A stretch of DNA of 64,000 nt from Hydrotalea sp. (GTDB lineage: Bacteria; Bacteroidota; Bacteroidia; Chitinophagales; Chitinophagaceae), in the NCBI GenBank assembly GCA_027364735.1, contig DAHXOT010000007.1:23737-87736 (forward strand), read 5' to 3'. The notes beneath the pieces were generated by a model. It was not told where the DNA came from and searched no databases. It saw only the letters and a list, made by a program, of their open reading frames with translations. This document shows positions 1 to 7,507 of the stretch, piece by piece (position 1 is the stretch's first letter; each line of letters starts with the position of its first letter). Made by a program: the position numbers and the translations under genes.

Positions 1-553
1 CTTTGGGCAAAATGTATTGCTTTTTATATATTTCGTTTGTTTTAGAAATGTAGGCTATCATTTCTTCATAAAAAAGTGGTTCTTCTTCAATTCCATTTTC
101 ATTTAATGGTGTAACCAAAATACCCGCATCTATTTTCCCTTCTTTAAGATGCGTAATTAAATTGCTTGTAGTTAGCTCATTAATTTGCAATTTTATTTGT
201 GGATATTTTTTTGTAAACGTATGGATGAATAAGGGCAATAAATAAGGAGCTAATGTGGGAATAATTCCTAATTTAAATTCTCCTTTAACTATTCCTTTTT
301 TTGATTGAATAATTTCGGTGAGTGCATCTCTTTCTGCTATTATTTTTCTTGCTTGTTCTATTATTTCAGATCCTTGTTCGGCAGGTATAACCGGTTGCTT
401 ACTTCTATCAAATATTTTAAATCCAAGTTCTTCTTCTAACTTTTGAATTTGCATGCTTAATGTAGGCTGAGTAACAAAACAAGATGCTGCTGCTTCTGCA
501 AAGTGTCTGTATTTATCAACCGCAATAACATATTCCAGTTGAGTGAGTGTCAT
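1..553 (-). CDS. LysR-family regulator, OxyR-like (3' end outside window)
   Basis: The frame reads from an ATG at 553 to the left edge without a stop, giving the first 184 residues. The start MTLTQLEYVIAVDKYRHFAE and the following ATQPTLSMQIQ-type helix-turn-helix (about residues 4-62) are typical of LysR regulators. A linker helix and the first half of the periplasmic-binding-like effector domain follow, with KGEFKLGIIPTLAPYLLP at about residues 92-109. That wording is close to OxyR-type peroxide sensors. The redox cysteines that would prove OxyR lie near residue 200, outside the window, so the peroxide role is inference. The gene follows ldcA on the same strand with a 40-base gap. No catalase or peroxiredoxin gene is visible nearby. 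Confidence 0.85.
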   Translation of the reverse strand, partial: MTLTQLEYVIAVDKYRHFAEAAASCFVTQPTLSMQIQKLEEELGFKIFDRSKQPVIPAEQGSEIIEQARKIIAERDALTEIIQSKKGIVKGEFKLGIIPTLAPYLLPLFIHTFTKKYPQIKLQINELTTSNLITHLKEGKIDAGILVTPLNENGIEEEPLFYEEMIAYISKTNEIYKKQYILPK

Positions 554-593
554 CTAAATAGTTTTTAGTAATATAAATACAAAACTAATCGAT

Positions 594-1505
594 TCAATTT
601 ATTTCTTTCAATTGTACTTGTTTATTGGTAACGGTTAACTGATATTGTACTCCAACTTTTAACGCCATATTAGTCTTTTCATGACTTACCGGAAAGTTAA
701 AACATACAGGGTAATTATATTCTTCAACATGCTGCTTAATAATAGTATATACCTCTTCACCAAATGGAATAGTGGTATCTTTCATTTCAGAAAATCCGCC
801 AATAATAAGTGCTGCAAGATGTTTGAGCATTCCATTTCTTTTCAATTGCAAAAACATTCTATCTACATTATAAATGTATTCGCCAACATCTTCTACAAAT
901 AAAATTTTATTTTTAGTTTGATAGGAAGATGTAGTTCCTATTAAATGGGCGATAATGGCCAAATTCCCTCCTATTAACGCTCCAACAGCTTTGCCATTTC
1001 GGTTTAACGAATGAATGGCTGTTTTATAATTTATCGGCTTCCCTTCCAATGCTTTTTTCATTGATAAAATAGAAGGTTGCTCAAAGCCTCCATCGTTAAA
1101 AGCATTCACCATAGGTGCATGTAATGTAGCAATCTTTATACGCTGATTGATATGAGCATGCAAAACGGTTACATCACTAAACCCTATTATCCATTTCGGT
1201 TTTTTTGCAAACTTTTTAAAATCAACTTTATCTATAATTCTGGTTAATCCATACCCTCCACGTCCACATAAAATTGCCTGTACAGAATCATCATCTAACA
1301 TTTGCTGAAAATCGGTTAAACGTTCCTCATCTGTTCCGGAAAAATAATGAAATTGATTGCCTAAAGTGTTACCCACCTTCACTTTAAACCCCCATTCTTG
1401 CAATGTTTTAATGCAAATAACTGCATTTTCGTATGGTATATAACCCGAAGGACAAACAATAGCTATTGTATCATTCTTTTTTAAATATGGAGGAATAACA
1501 ATCAT
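594..1505 (-). CDS. ldcA: LD-carboxypeptidase (muramoyltetrapeptide carboxypeptidase, S66 family)
   Basis: This 303-residue protein fits the S66 serine peptidases, which remove the terminal D-alanine from murein tetrapeptides during cell-wall recycling, normally in the cytoplasm. The nucleophile motif GFSD places Ser110, with RGGYG at 82-86 just before it. Glu205 (FVEDVGE) and His275 (FPVSHEKTN) complete the expected Ser-Glu-His set. The length is normal and there is no signal peptide, in line with a cytosolic enzyme. It starts at the ATG at 1503-1505. The family also contains microcin C immunity proteins (MccF). Nothing in the neighbourhood suggests that role. Confidence 0.9.
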   Translation of the reverse strand: MIVIPPYLKKNDTIAIVCPSGYIPYENAVICIKTLQEWGFKVKVGNTLGNQFHYFSGTDEERLTDFQQMLDDDSVQAILCGRGGYGLTRIIDKVDFKKFAKKPKWIIGFSDVTVLHAHINQRIKIATLHAPMVNAFNDGGFEQPSILSMKKALEGKPINYKTAIHSLNRNGKAVGALIGGNLAIIAHLIGTTSSYQTKNKILFVEDVGEYIYNVDRMFLQLKRNGMLKHLAALIIGGFSEMKDTTIPFGEEVYTIIKQHVEEYNYPVCFNFPVSHEKTNMALKVGVQYQLTVTNKQVQLKEIN

Positions 1506-1602
1506 ACCACAATATTATTTAAATTATAGTTACGATTATTGAAATGAGTCATTTCCTTCATTTACTTACTTTTGCACTCTTCTTGCCGCAACATTTGCTT
1601 AC

Positions 1603-1623
1603 GTACAAGTGTGCAACGCAACG
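1603..1623. repeat. Intergenic repeat copy A (GTACAAGTGTGC core) in the metG leader
   Basis: The 20-base core GTACAAGTGTGCAACGCAAC recurs at 12063-12082 with one difference (A to G at core base 13). Reverse-complemented it reads GTTGCGTTGCACACTTGTAC, and its first 12 bases match 32111-32122 with one mismatch. Here it lies between a TAnnTTTG box (TACTTTTG, 1567-1574) and the metG start, so it may be transcribed as leader RNA. Confidence 0.6.
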
Positions 1624-1657
1624 AAGATGAGTTAAGATTTAAAAGCAGATAACAAAA

Positions 1658-3784
1658 ATGAGTTTACCTAAAAGATATTTAATTACATCGGCATTACCGT
1701 ATGCCAATGGCTTAAAACATATTGGTCATTTAGCCGGAGCCTATATTCCGGCAGATATTTATGTACGTTATTTACGTGCTCAAAAACGTGATGTAGTATA
1801 TGTTTGCGGAAGCGATGAACATGGTACTGCTATTCCAATTCAGGCAATGAAAGAAGGCACAACCGCACAAGCAATTATTGATAAATACCATCCAATAATT
1901 GAACAAAATTTTAAAGACTTAGGAATAAGTTTTGATATTTATCACAGAACTTCTGATCCTATTCATCACGAAACTGCACAAGAGTTTTTCACTTATTTGA
2001 ATGATAGAGGCGAACTGGAAATGAAGGAAACAGAACAATATTATGATGAAGAAGCGAAAACATTTTTAGCCGATAGATTTATAAAAGGTACTTGCCCCAA
2101 TTGCAACCATGATAGTGCTTATGGCGATCAATGCGAAAAATGCGGAAAGAGTTTAAGTCCTGATGAATTAATAAACCCTGTTTCTACATTAAGCGGCAAA
2201 GCCCCCATTAAAAAAGCTACCAAGCATTGGTATTTGCCTTTAAATAAACATGAAGATTTTTTGCGTGAATGGATTTTAAAGGAGCATAAAGACGATTGGC
2301 GTAGCACAGTGGTTGGTCAGTGTAAAAGCTGGATTGACGGCGGTTTGCAGCCACGTGCCGTTACACGTGATTTGGATTGGGGAATTAAAGTACCAACAAA
2401 AGATGGTGAAGGAAAAGTGCTTTATGTTTGGTTCGATGCTCCTATCGGTTATATCTCTGCAACCAAACAATGGGCATTAAATAATAATAAAGATTGGAAA
2501 CCTTATTGGTACAATGCCGATACTAAATTGGTTCACTTCATTGGAAAAGATAATATTGTTTTTCATTGCATCATCTTTCCTGTTATGTTACAATTGCATG
2601 GCAATATTTTACCAACCAATGTTCCTGCAAATGAGTTTATGAATTTAGAAGGCGATAAAATGAGTACCAGCCGTAGATGGAGCATTGAAATGGATGATTA
2701 CATCAACGATTGGATTAAGAAAGATAATGGCGGCGAAAGTTTGGCAGATGTGTTGCGTTATTATTTAACACAAATTGCACCCGAAACAAAAGACAGTGAA
2801 TTTACATGGAAAGGTTTTCAGGATGCAAATAACAGCGAATTGGTAAGCATCTTCGGAAATTTTGTAAACAGAACTTTTGTATTGATGCACAAATTATGTG
2901 GCGGAAAAGTTCCGTTATTTCATAATGATTTGATAGATGATGCAGATAAAGAATTGATTGAAGCAATTCAAAAATCAAAAATAAAAATTGAAAATTTATT
3001 AGAGGAATATAAATTTCGTGATGCATTATTTGAAGTGATTGATTTAGCAAGAAAGGGAAATCAATATTTACAAAAAAAAGAACCTTGGAAAAAGAAAACA
3101 GATAATGCTGAGCAAGGAACAGAAAATCAAAAATTAATTGATAACTGCATTCATCTTTCTTTACAGCTTACAGCAAATCTGGCAATTCTTATCAATCCAT
3201 TCTTACCATTTACCGCTAAAAAAATGTTACACATGATGAAAGTAGTAGAGAAAATATTGGAATGGGAAAATGCAGGATCGCTAAAATTATTAAAACAAGG
3301 TTATAGCATAAGAGCTCCTGAATTATTATTCAGAAAAATTGAAGATGAAGAAATAACATTTCAATTAGAAAAATTAAAGCAAAGAAGTCAAATGCAAAAA
3401 GCGACAAGCACAACGCCAAATACTGAAAATATTAAGCCTTCAGCCTTAAGCCTTAAACCTGAAATTGTATTTGATGATTTTGCAAAAATTGATTTGCGTG
3501 TGGGAACTATTGTTGCTGCTGAAAAAGTGGAGAAAGCCGACAAGCTGCTGAAACTCTCTGTGGACTTAGGTTTTGAAACACGCACCATTGTTAGCGGCAT
3601 TGCCTTACAGTTTAAACCCGAAGATATTATTGGTAAACAAGTTACCGTAGTTGTAAACCTTGCACCACGTAAAATGCGTGGCATTGAAAGCAATGGAATG
3701 ATATTAATGGCTGAAGATACAAGCGGTAAACTGCATTTTATAAATCCTGATACGAAAGTGGATGAAGGAAGTGCCGTTAGTTAA
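1658..3784 (+). CDS. metG: Methionyl-tRNA synthetase with C-terminal tRNA-binding domain
   Basis: This class I synthetase charges tRNA-Met. The HIGH signature is at residues 21-24 (LKHIGHLAG). The zinc knuckle CPNC...CEKC lies at about 146-162. The second signature appears as DKMSTS near residue 335, a KMSKS variant with Thr in place of the second Lys. An anticodon-binding helical domain follows. From about residue 600 the chain carries the Trbp111/EMAP-like OB fold (FDDFAKIDLRVGTIVAAEKV), which aids dimerisation and tRNA binding. At 708 residues it matches long MetRS forms. The 150-base leader holds a repeated hairpin element, and a strong terminator follows the stop. Confidence 0.97.
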   Translation: MSLPKRYLITSALPYANGLKHIGHLAGAYIPADIYVRYLRAQKRDVVYVCGSDEHGTAIPIQAMKEGTTAQAIIDKYHPIIEQNFKDLGISFDIYHRTSDPIHHETAQEFFTYLNDRGELEMKETEQYYDEEAKTFLADRFIKGTCPNCNHDSAYGDQCEKCGKSLSPDELINPVSTLSGKAPIKKATKHWYLPLNKHEDFLREWILKEHKDDWRSTVVGQCKSWIDGGLQPRAVTRDLDWGIKVPTKDGEGKVLYVWFDAPIGYISATKQWALNNNKDWKPYWYNADTKLVHFIGKDNIVFHCIIFPVMLQLHGNILPTNVPANEFMNLEGDKMSTSRRWSIEMDDYINDWIKKDNGGESLADVLRYYLTQIAPETKDSEFTWKGFQDANNSELVSIFGNFVNRTFVLMHKLCGGKVPLFHNDLIDDADKELIEAIQKSKIKIENLLEEYKFRDALFEVIDLARKGNQYLQKKEPWKKKTDNAEQGTENQKLIDNCIHLSLQLTANLAILINPFLPFTAKKMLHMMKVVEKILEWENAGSLKLLKQGYSIRAPELLFRKIEDEEITFQLEKLKQRSQMQKATSTTPNTENIKPSALSLKPEIVFDDFAKIDLRVGTIVAAEKVEKADKLLKLSVDLGFETRTIVSGIALQFKPEDIIGKQVTVVVNLAPRKMRGIESNGMILMAEDTSGKLHFINPDTKVDEGSAVS

Positions 3785-3807
3785 TAAAAATAGCATTACA
3801 TCAACAT

Positions 3808-3843
3808 AAAAAATCCCCAACTACTATTTTGGGGATTTTTTTA
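3808..3843. terminator. Bidirectional intrinsic terminator between metG and the GADH subunit 3 gene
   Basis: AATCCCCAA and TTGGGGATT form a strong stem around CTACTATT. An A-run precedes it and a T-run follows it, so it can end transcription of metG on the plus strand and of the convergent gene on the minus strand. Confidence 0.85.
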
Positions 3844-3844
3844 T

Positions 3845-4513
3845 TTATCCATTGGTGCTATAACTAGCACATTCTTTTAATTCTCTTTCGCTGTAACTTA
3901 ATCCGTATTTTTTCAATACATCATCCGGCACACCATTCCACTGATTAGGTACATTGCCCATATACCCAACATCTTTCACACCCATCTCCGATGTATAAAA
4001 ACCGGTAGCTGTTAAATTTCGCATTAAACTAAAAAATGCCACACCTTGTTCCATACCAACTTTGGCTTTTGCCGGATAAGCAATATCATCTATAATCGAT
4101 AATTGTTGCTTTGCATCAATATCAACAAATGCCTTTTCAAAACGTTGCAAACTTTGCATATCTAACCAGCGTAAGCCACCACGCATAGGTACTTGTAACT
4201 CGGGTTTATCTTTTACAATAAACTCTAAAAAATCATGAACTTTTGCATCCGAAGCACTACCACTTATTGCATCTTTTGGAATAATAATATCTTCTAACAC
4301 TATAATCGTTTTCATTTCGTGTTCAGTAAAAAATATAGGTTCGGCCATCAGTTTTTCATACGCTGCTTTTTCTTCTTTCATTCTATCGGCACCAACAAAA
4401 GGACTTGCAGTTTCTTCGGGCAATTTGGTATTGGTATTTTTACATGCATCTACCAATAAAGCTGTTGAAGCCGTTCCTATCAATAATGCTTTAATAGATT
4501 TACGTCTGTCCAT
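3845..4513 (-). CDS. Gluconate 2-dehydrogenase subunit 3 family protein
   Basis: This 222-residue protein matches the small subunit family that pairs with GMC-type sugar/polyol dehydrogenases (SAEPIFFTEHEMKTIIVLEDIIIP-type core at about 56-80). The N-terminus MDRRKSIKALLIGTASTALL is a twin-arginine-like export signal followed by Cys24. A lipobox there (VDAC) is possible but has an unusual Asp. Export as a folded complex would let it carry the flavoprotein partner through the Tat system. It starts 3 bases after the stop of the GMC gene, so the two are co-transcribed and probably translationally coupled. The cytochrome c subunit of classical gluconate dehydrogenase is not present here. Confidence 0.85.
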   Translation of the reverse strand: MDRRKSIKALLIGTASTALLVDACKNTNTKLPEETASPFVGADRMKEEKAAYEKLMAEPIFFTEHEMKTIIVLEDIIIPKDAISGSASDAKVHDFLEFIVKDKPELQVPMRGGLRWLDMQSLQRFEKAFVDIDAKQQLSIIDDIAYPAKAKVGMEQGVAFFSLMRNLTATGFYTSEMGVKDVGYMGNVPNQWNGVPDDVLKKYGLSYSERELKECASYSTNG

Positions 4514-4516
4514 ATA

Positions 4517-6253
4517 TTAAATATTTTGTTTTTTCAATTCATCAATAATGTATTCGCTGGTTCTCATAGATAAGGCCAAAATTGTCCATGTAATATTTTT
4601 ATCAGCTTGCGATACAAACGGACATCCATCAACACAAAATAAATTTTTACAATCGTGTGCTTGGCTCCATTTATTTAAGGCCGAAGTTTTTGGATCATTG
4701 CCCATTCGTACAGTTCCTGCTTCATGAATAATATTTCCCGGATTAGCCAATCCGTAATTATTTTCTGGGCCATCATCGCCCCAAGTAATGATAGCTCCCA
4801 TTTCATGCATTATTTCTTTAAAAGTTTCTTTCATGTGTTTTGCCTGTTTAATTTCATAATCAGTCCATGAAGTATGAAATTTTAAAACAGGAATACCATA
4901 TTTATCTACCGTGTTATTATCAATTCCGCAATAACTTTCGTAACGAGCAATACCCTCGCCACGGCCTGCCATTCCTACACCCGCACCATAAAAAAACCGA
5001 TAATCTTCTTTTAACGAAGTACCATATCCGCCTGCTTCTTTCTGTTTTCCTTTTACTAAATACTTTCCGTTCTGATTTTCAATTGCCCATCCAAAACCAT
5101 AAGCAGGCTGACTCATACCTCCCCAATATTCAATATGATATCCTCTTGGAAAATCTAATTTTTTATTATCTAACCACCATGGCGTATACACATGCATACC
5201 GCCTACACCATCTTCATTATATCTTTTTCTGTCGAATAATTGAGGTAGCACACCTCCCATGGCAGCACCGGTAGAATCGTGTAAATAATGCCCAACAACA
5301 TTGCTTGAATTGGCTAAACCATTTGCATGCCGATTAGATTTTGAGTTTAATAATAATCTGGCACTTTCGCAGGCACTGGCAGCAAGTATTACTGTGCGTC
5401 CAAATACCTGATACTCGAGATTATCAATTGTATTAATATAGGCAACTCCGGTTGCTAATCCGTCTTTATTTGTTAATACTTCCCGAGCCATTGCAAATGT
5501 TACTAAATCAACATTATCTGTTTCAATTGCCGGTTTAATTAATACAGATGAGGAAGAAAAATCGCCATATACTTTACAGCTTCTATTACATTGACCACAA
5601 AAAAAACATTGCCCTCTTTCTTTATTAACCGGTTTTGTTAGGATAGAAAGACGAGAAGGAATAACAGGAATTTTAATACCATTGGCAGCTTTCTTAATCA
5701 TTAACTCGTGTAAACGTGGTTTAGGAGCCGGAAGAAAGATTCCATCAGGATCATTTTCTAATCCTTCGTTGCTGCCAAATACGCCAATTAATCTATCGAT
5801 TTTATCGTAATAGGGTTTAATATCATCATAACTAATAGGCCAATCATCGCCTAACCCATCAATGCTTTTTCTTTTAAAATCTTTCGGTCCAAAACGCAAA
5901 GAAATTCTACCCCAATGATTTGTTCTTCCACCAACCATTCTGGCACGCCACCATTCCCACTTATCGTCTTTATCATGTGTGTAAGGCTCTCCATCTACTT
6001 GCCAACCCCAATAACATCCATCAAAATCTCCAAATGGACGGTATTTAGTGCTGGCACCACGCCGAGGTGATTCCCATGGATTTTTTAGTTGAGCCGAATT
6101 TTTTGCCGGATCAAAATCGGCACCGGCTTCTAATAAACATACTTTTAATCCTGCTTTTGCTAAAACATAAGCAGCCATACCTCCTCCTGCCCCCGAACCT
6201 ACAATTACTGCATCGTATTGTTTTGCTTGTTTCTTTATCTGAAACTCTCCCAT
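4517..6253 (-). CDS. GMC-family FAD oxidoreductase (gluconate dehydrogenase flavoprotein-like)
   Basis: The 578-residue chain opens with an FAD Rossmann motif, VIVGSGAGGGMAA (GSGAGG at 19-24), and has MVGGRTNHWGR at 106-116. A C-terminal GMC block contains HEAGTVRMG and DGCPFVSQADKN. Members oxidise sugars or polyols using FAD. Residues 216-226 read CFFCGQCNRSC (Cys216, 219, 222, 226), a spacing that suggests an iron-sulfur cluster for electron relay, comparable in role to the cluster of bacterial FAD-glucose dehydrogenases. It has no signal of its own and probably rides on the twin-arginine signal of the downstream subunit. The true substrate cannot be read from the sequence. Confidence 0.88.
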   Translation of the reverse strand: MGEFQIKKQAKQYDAVIVGSGAGGGMAAYVLAKAGLKVCLLEAGADFDPAKNSAQLKNPWESPRRGASTKYRPFGDFDGCYWGWQVDGEPYTHDKDDKWEWWRARMVGGRTNHWGRISLRFGPKDFKRKSIDGLGDDWPISYDDIKPYYDKIDRLIGVFGSNEGLENDPDGIFLPAPKPRLHELMIKKAANGIKIPVIPSRLSILTKPVNKERGQCFFCGQCNRSCKVYGDFSSSSVLIKPAIETDNVDLVTFAMAREVLTNKDGLATGVAYINTIDNLEYQVFGRTVILAASACESARLLLNSKSNRHANGLANSSNVVGHYLHDSTGAAMGGVLPQLFDRKRYNEDGVGGMHVYTPWWLDNKKLDFPRGYHIEYWGGMSQPAYGFGWAIENQNGKYLVKGKQKEAGGYGTSLKEDYRFFYGAGVGMAGRGEGIARYESYCGIDNNTVDKYGIPVLKFHTSWTDYEIKQAKHMKETFKEIMHEMGAIITWGDDGPENNYGLANPGNIIHEAGTVRMGNDPKTSALNKWSQAHDCKNLFCVDGCPFVSQADKNITWTILALSMRTSEYIIDELKKQNI

Positions 6254-6495
6254 ATAACAAGTATTATTTTAATAAATAAAGAAGTATGAATTTATTGCTT
6301 TTCCATAATTAAATCTTTTTTTTCTATAACGCAAACATAAATTTGATAATTGCTAAATTTATTGATACAATTATGCACAGCTCAATGTCTGTACATTATA
6401 TCATAAAAACAATGCTTAAAATGGAATAAATAATACTTTCACCGGGCGTAACTTTATACAATAAAAAAAATAATTAAAAGAAAAAATACATTTAT

Positions 6496-7377
6496 ATGAA
6501 AATTGGATTTATTGGTTTGGGCAATCTTGGTATGCCTATCGCAAAAAATTTATTAGCGGCTCACAAAGAAATATTTGTTTACAATCGTAGTTTTTATAAA
6601 ACTAAAACACTAATTGATGATGGAGCTATCGCTTGTCAATCTGTTAAAGAATTAGCCCAACAATGCGATATTGTTTTTTCAATTGTTTCGGACGATAATG
6701 CCATGAAAGAAATTACATTGGGTGAAGATGGCCTTGCCATGAATTTAAAAGATGGCGGCATACATGCTTCTATTAGCACCATACTTCCGGCAACAGCTAA
6801 CGAATTGGCCAAAAAGCATCAATTATTTCATACAGAATATGTGGCCATTCCTGTAATGGGCCGACCCGATGCTGCTCGTTCACGCCAATTAAATTTTTTA
6901 ATTTCCGGAGCCGATAAAGCGGTTGAAATTATTAAACCTTTATTACCCGATTTGGGTGCAGCCACCATTTGGGAATTTGGCCAAGAAGCCGGCGCAGCGA
7001 ATGTTGCCAAGCTTTGTAATAATTTCTTAATTGCAAGTACCTTAGAATCTATTGCAGAAGGAATAACTCTTGCTAAAAAAAGTGGTATCAGCACTACACA
7101 ATGGATGAAAATGGTCACCAGCACATTCTTAAATTCTCCACTACATAATATTTATGGCAATATTATTTTAAACGAGGCATTTACACCTCCGGGTTTTAGT
7201 TTACGCTTAGGTTTAAAAGATACCAAACTTGTTGTAGAGCAAGCTGCAACAGCTAATTTACCAATGGAATTAGCCCAACTAATTGAAAAAAGAATGAATC
7301 GCTGTGTTGCTAATGGCTTAGCCGAACACGATTGGTGCAGCATTGCATTAGATGTTCAATCGGGTAATCCATTGTAA
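6496..7377 (+). CDS. NAD(P)-dependent beta-hydroxyacid dehydrogenase (3-hydroxyisobutyrate/glyoxylate reductase type)
   Basis: A 293-residue member of the beta-hydroxyacid dehydrogenase family. The N-terminal dinucleotide fold starts with FIGLGNLGMP (GLGNLG at 7-12). The substrate loop STILPATANE is at about 94-103, and the catalytic lysine is Lys172 in AANVAKLCNNFL. The all-helical second domain follows. Candidate substrates are 3-hydroxyisobutyrate, tartronate semialdehyde or succinic semialdehyde; the sequence does not settle this. The gene stands alone on the plus strand between the GMC operon and the fatty acid gene, with a 242-base leader in which no clear promoter was found. Confidence 0.88.
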   Translation: MKIGFIGLGNLGMPIAKNLLAAHKEIFVYNRSFYKTKTLIDDGAIACQSVKELAQQCDIVFSIVSDDNAMKEITLGEDGLAMNLKDGGIHASISTILPATANELAKKHQLFHTEYVAIPVMGRPDAARSRQLNFLISGADKAVEIIKPLLPDLGAATIWEFGQEAGAANVAKLCNNFLIASTLESIAEGITLAKKSGISTTQWMKMVTSTFLNSPLHNIYGNIILNEAFTPPGFSLRLGLKDTKLVVEQAATANLPMELAQLIEKRMNRCVANGLAEHDWCSIALDVQSGNPL

Positions 7378-7459
7378 CGCAAACATATTCCAAATAATAA
7401 TTTTACCTCATTGATTTTGCAATGACAAAAATTTTTCTATCTTCACAAAATAGTTGCAT

Positions 7460-7481
7460 AGCTAACTAATTTAAGTTAGCT
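7460..7481. promoter_or_regulatory. Inverted repeat upstream of the fatty acid oxidation fusion gene
   Basis: AGCTAACT (7460-7467) and AGTTAGCT (7474-7481) form a perfect 8-base inverted repeat around AATTTA. It lies 26 bases before the ATG at 7508. It could be an operator for a dimeric repressor or a weak hairpin. There is no T-run strong enough for a good terminator. Confidence 0.4.
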
Positions 7482-7507
7482 TTAATTAAAAAATAAGCTT
7501 GTCTTTT

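Noticed and set aside
1506..1657. T-box or other riboswitch in the metG leader
   Set aside because: No T-box sequence, specifier arrangement or anti-terminator was seen; only the repeated hairpin core is present.
3388..3693. Long antisense frames inside metG, fadB-like, aceB and other genes
   Set aside because: They mirror strongly conserved genes, have no homologous features and no start-site signals.
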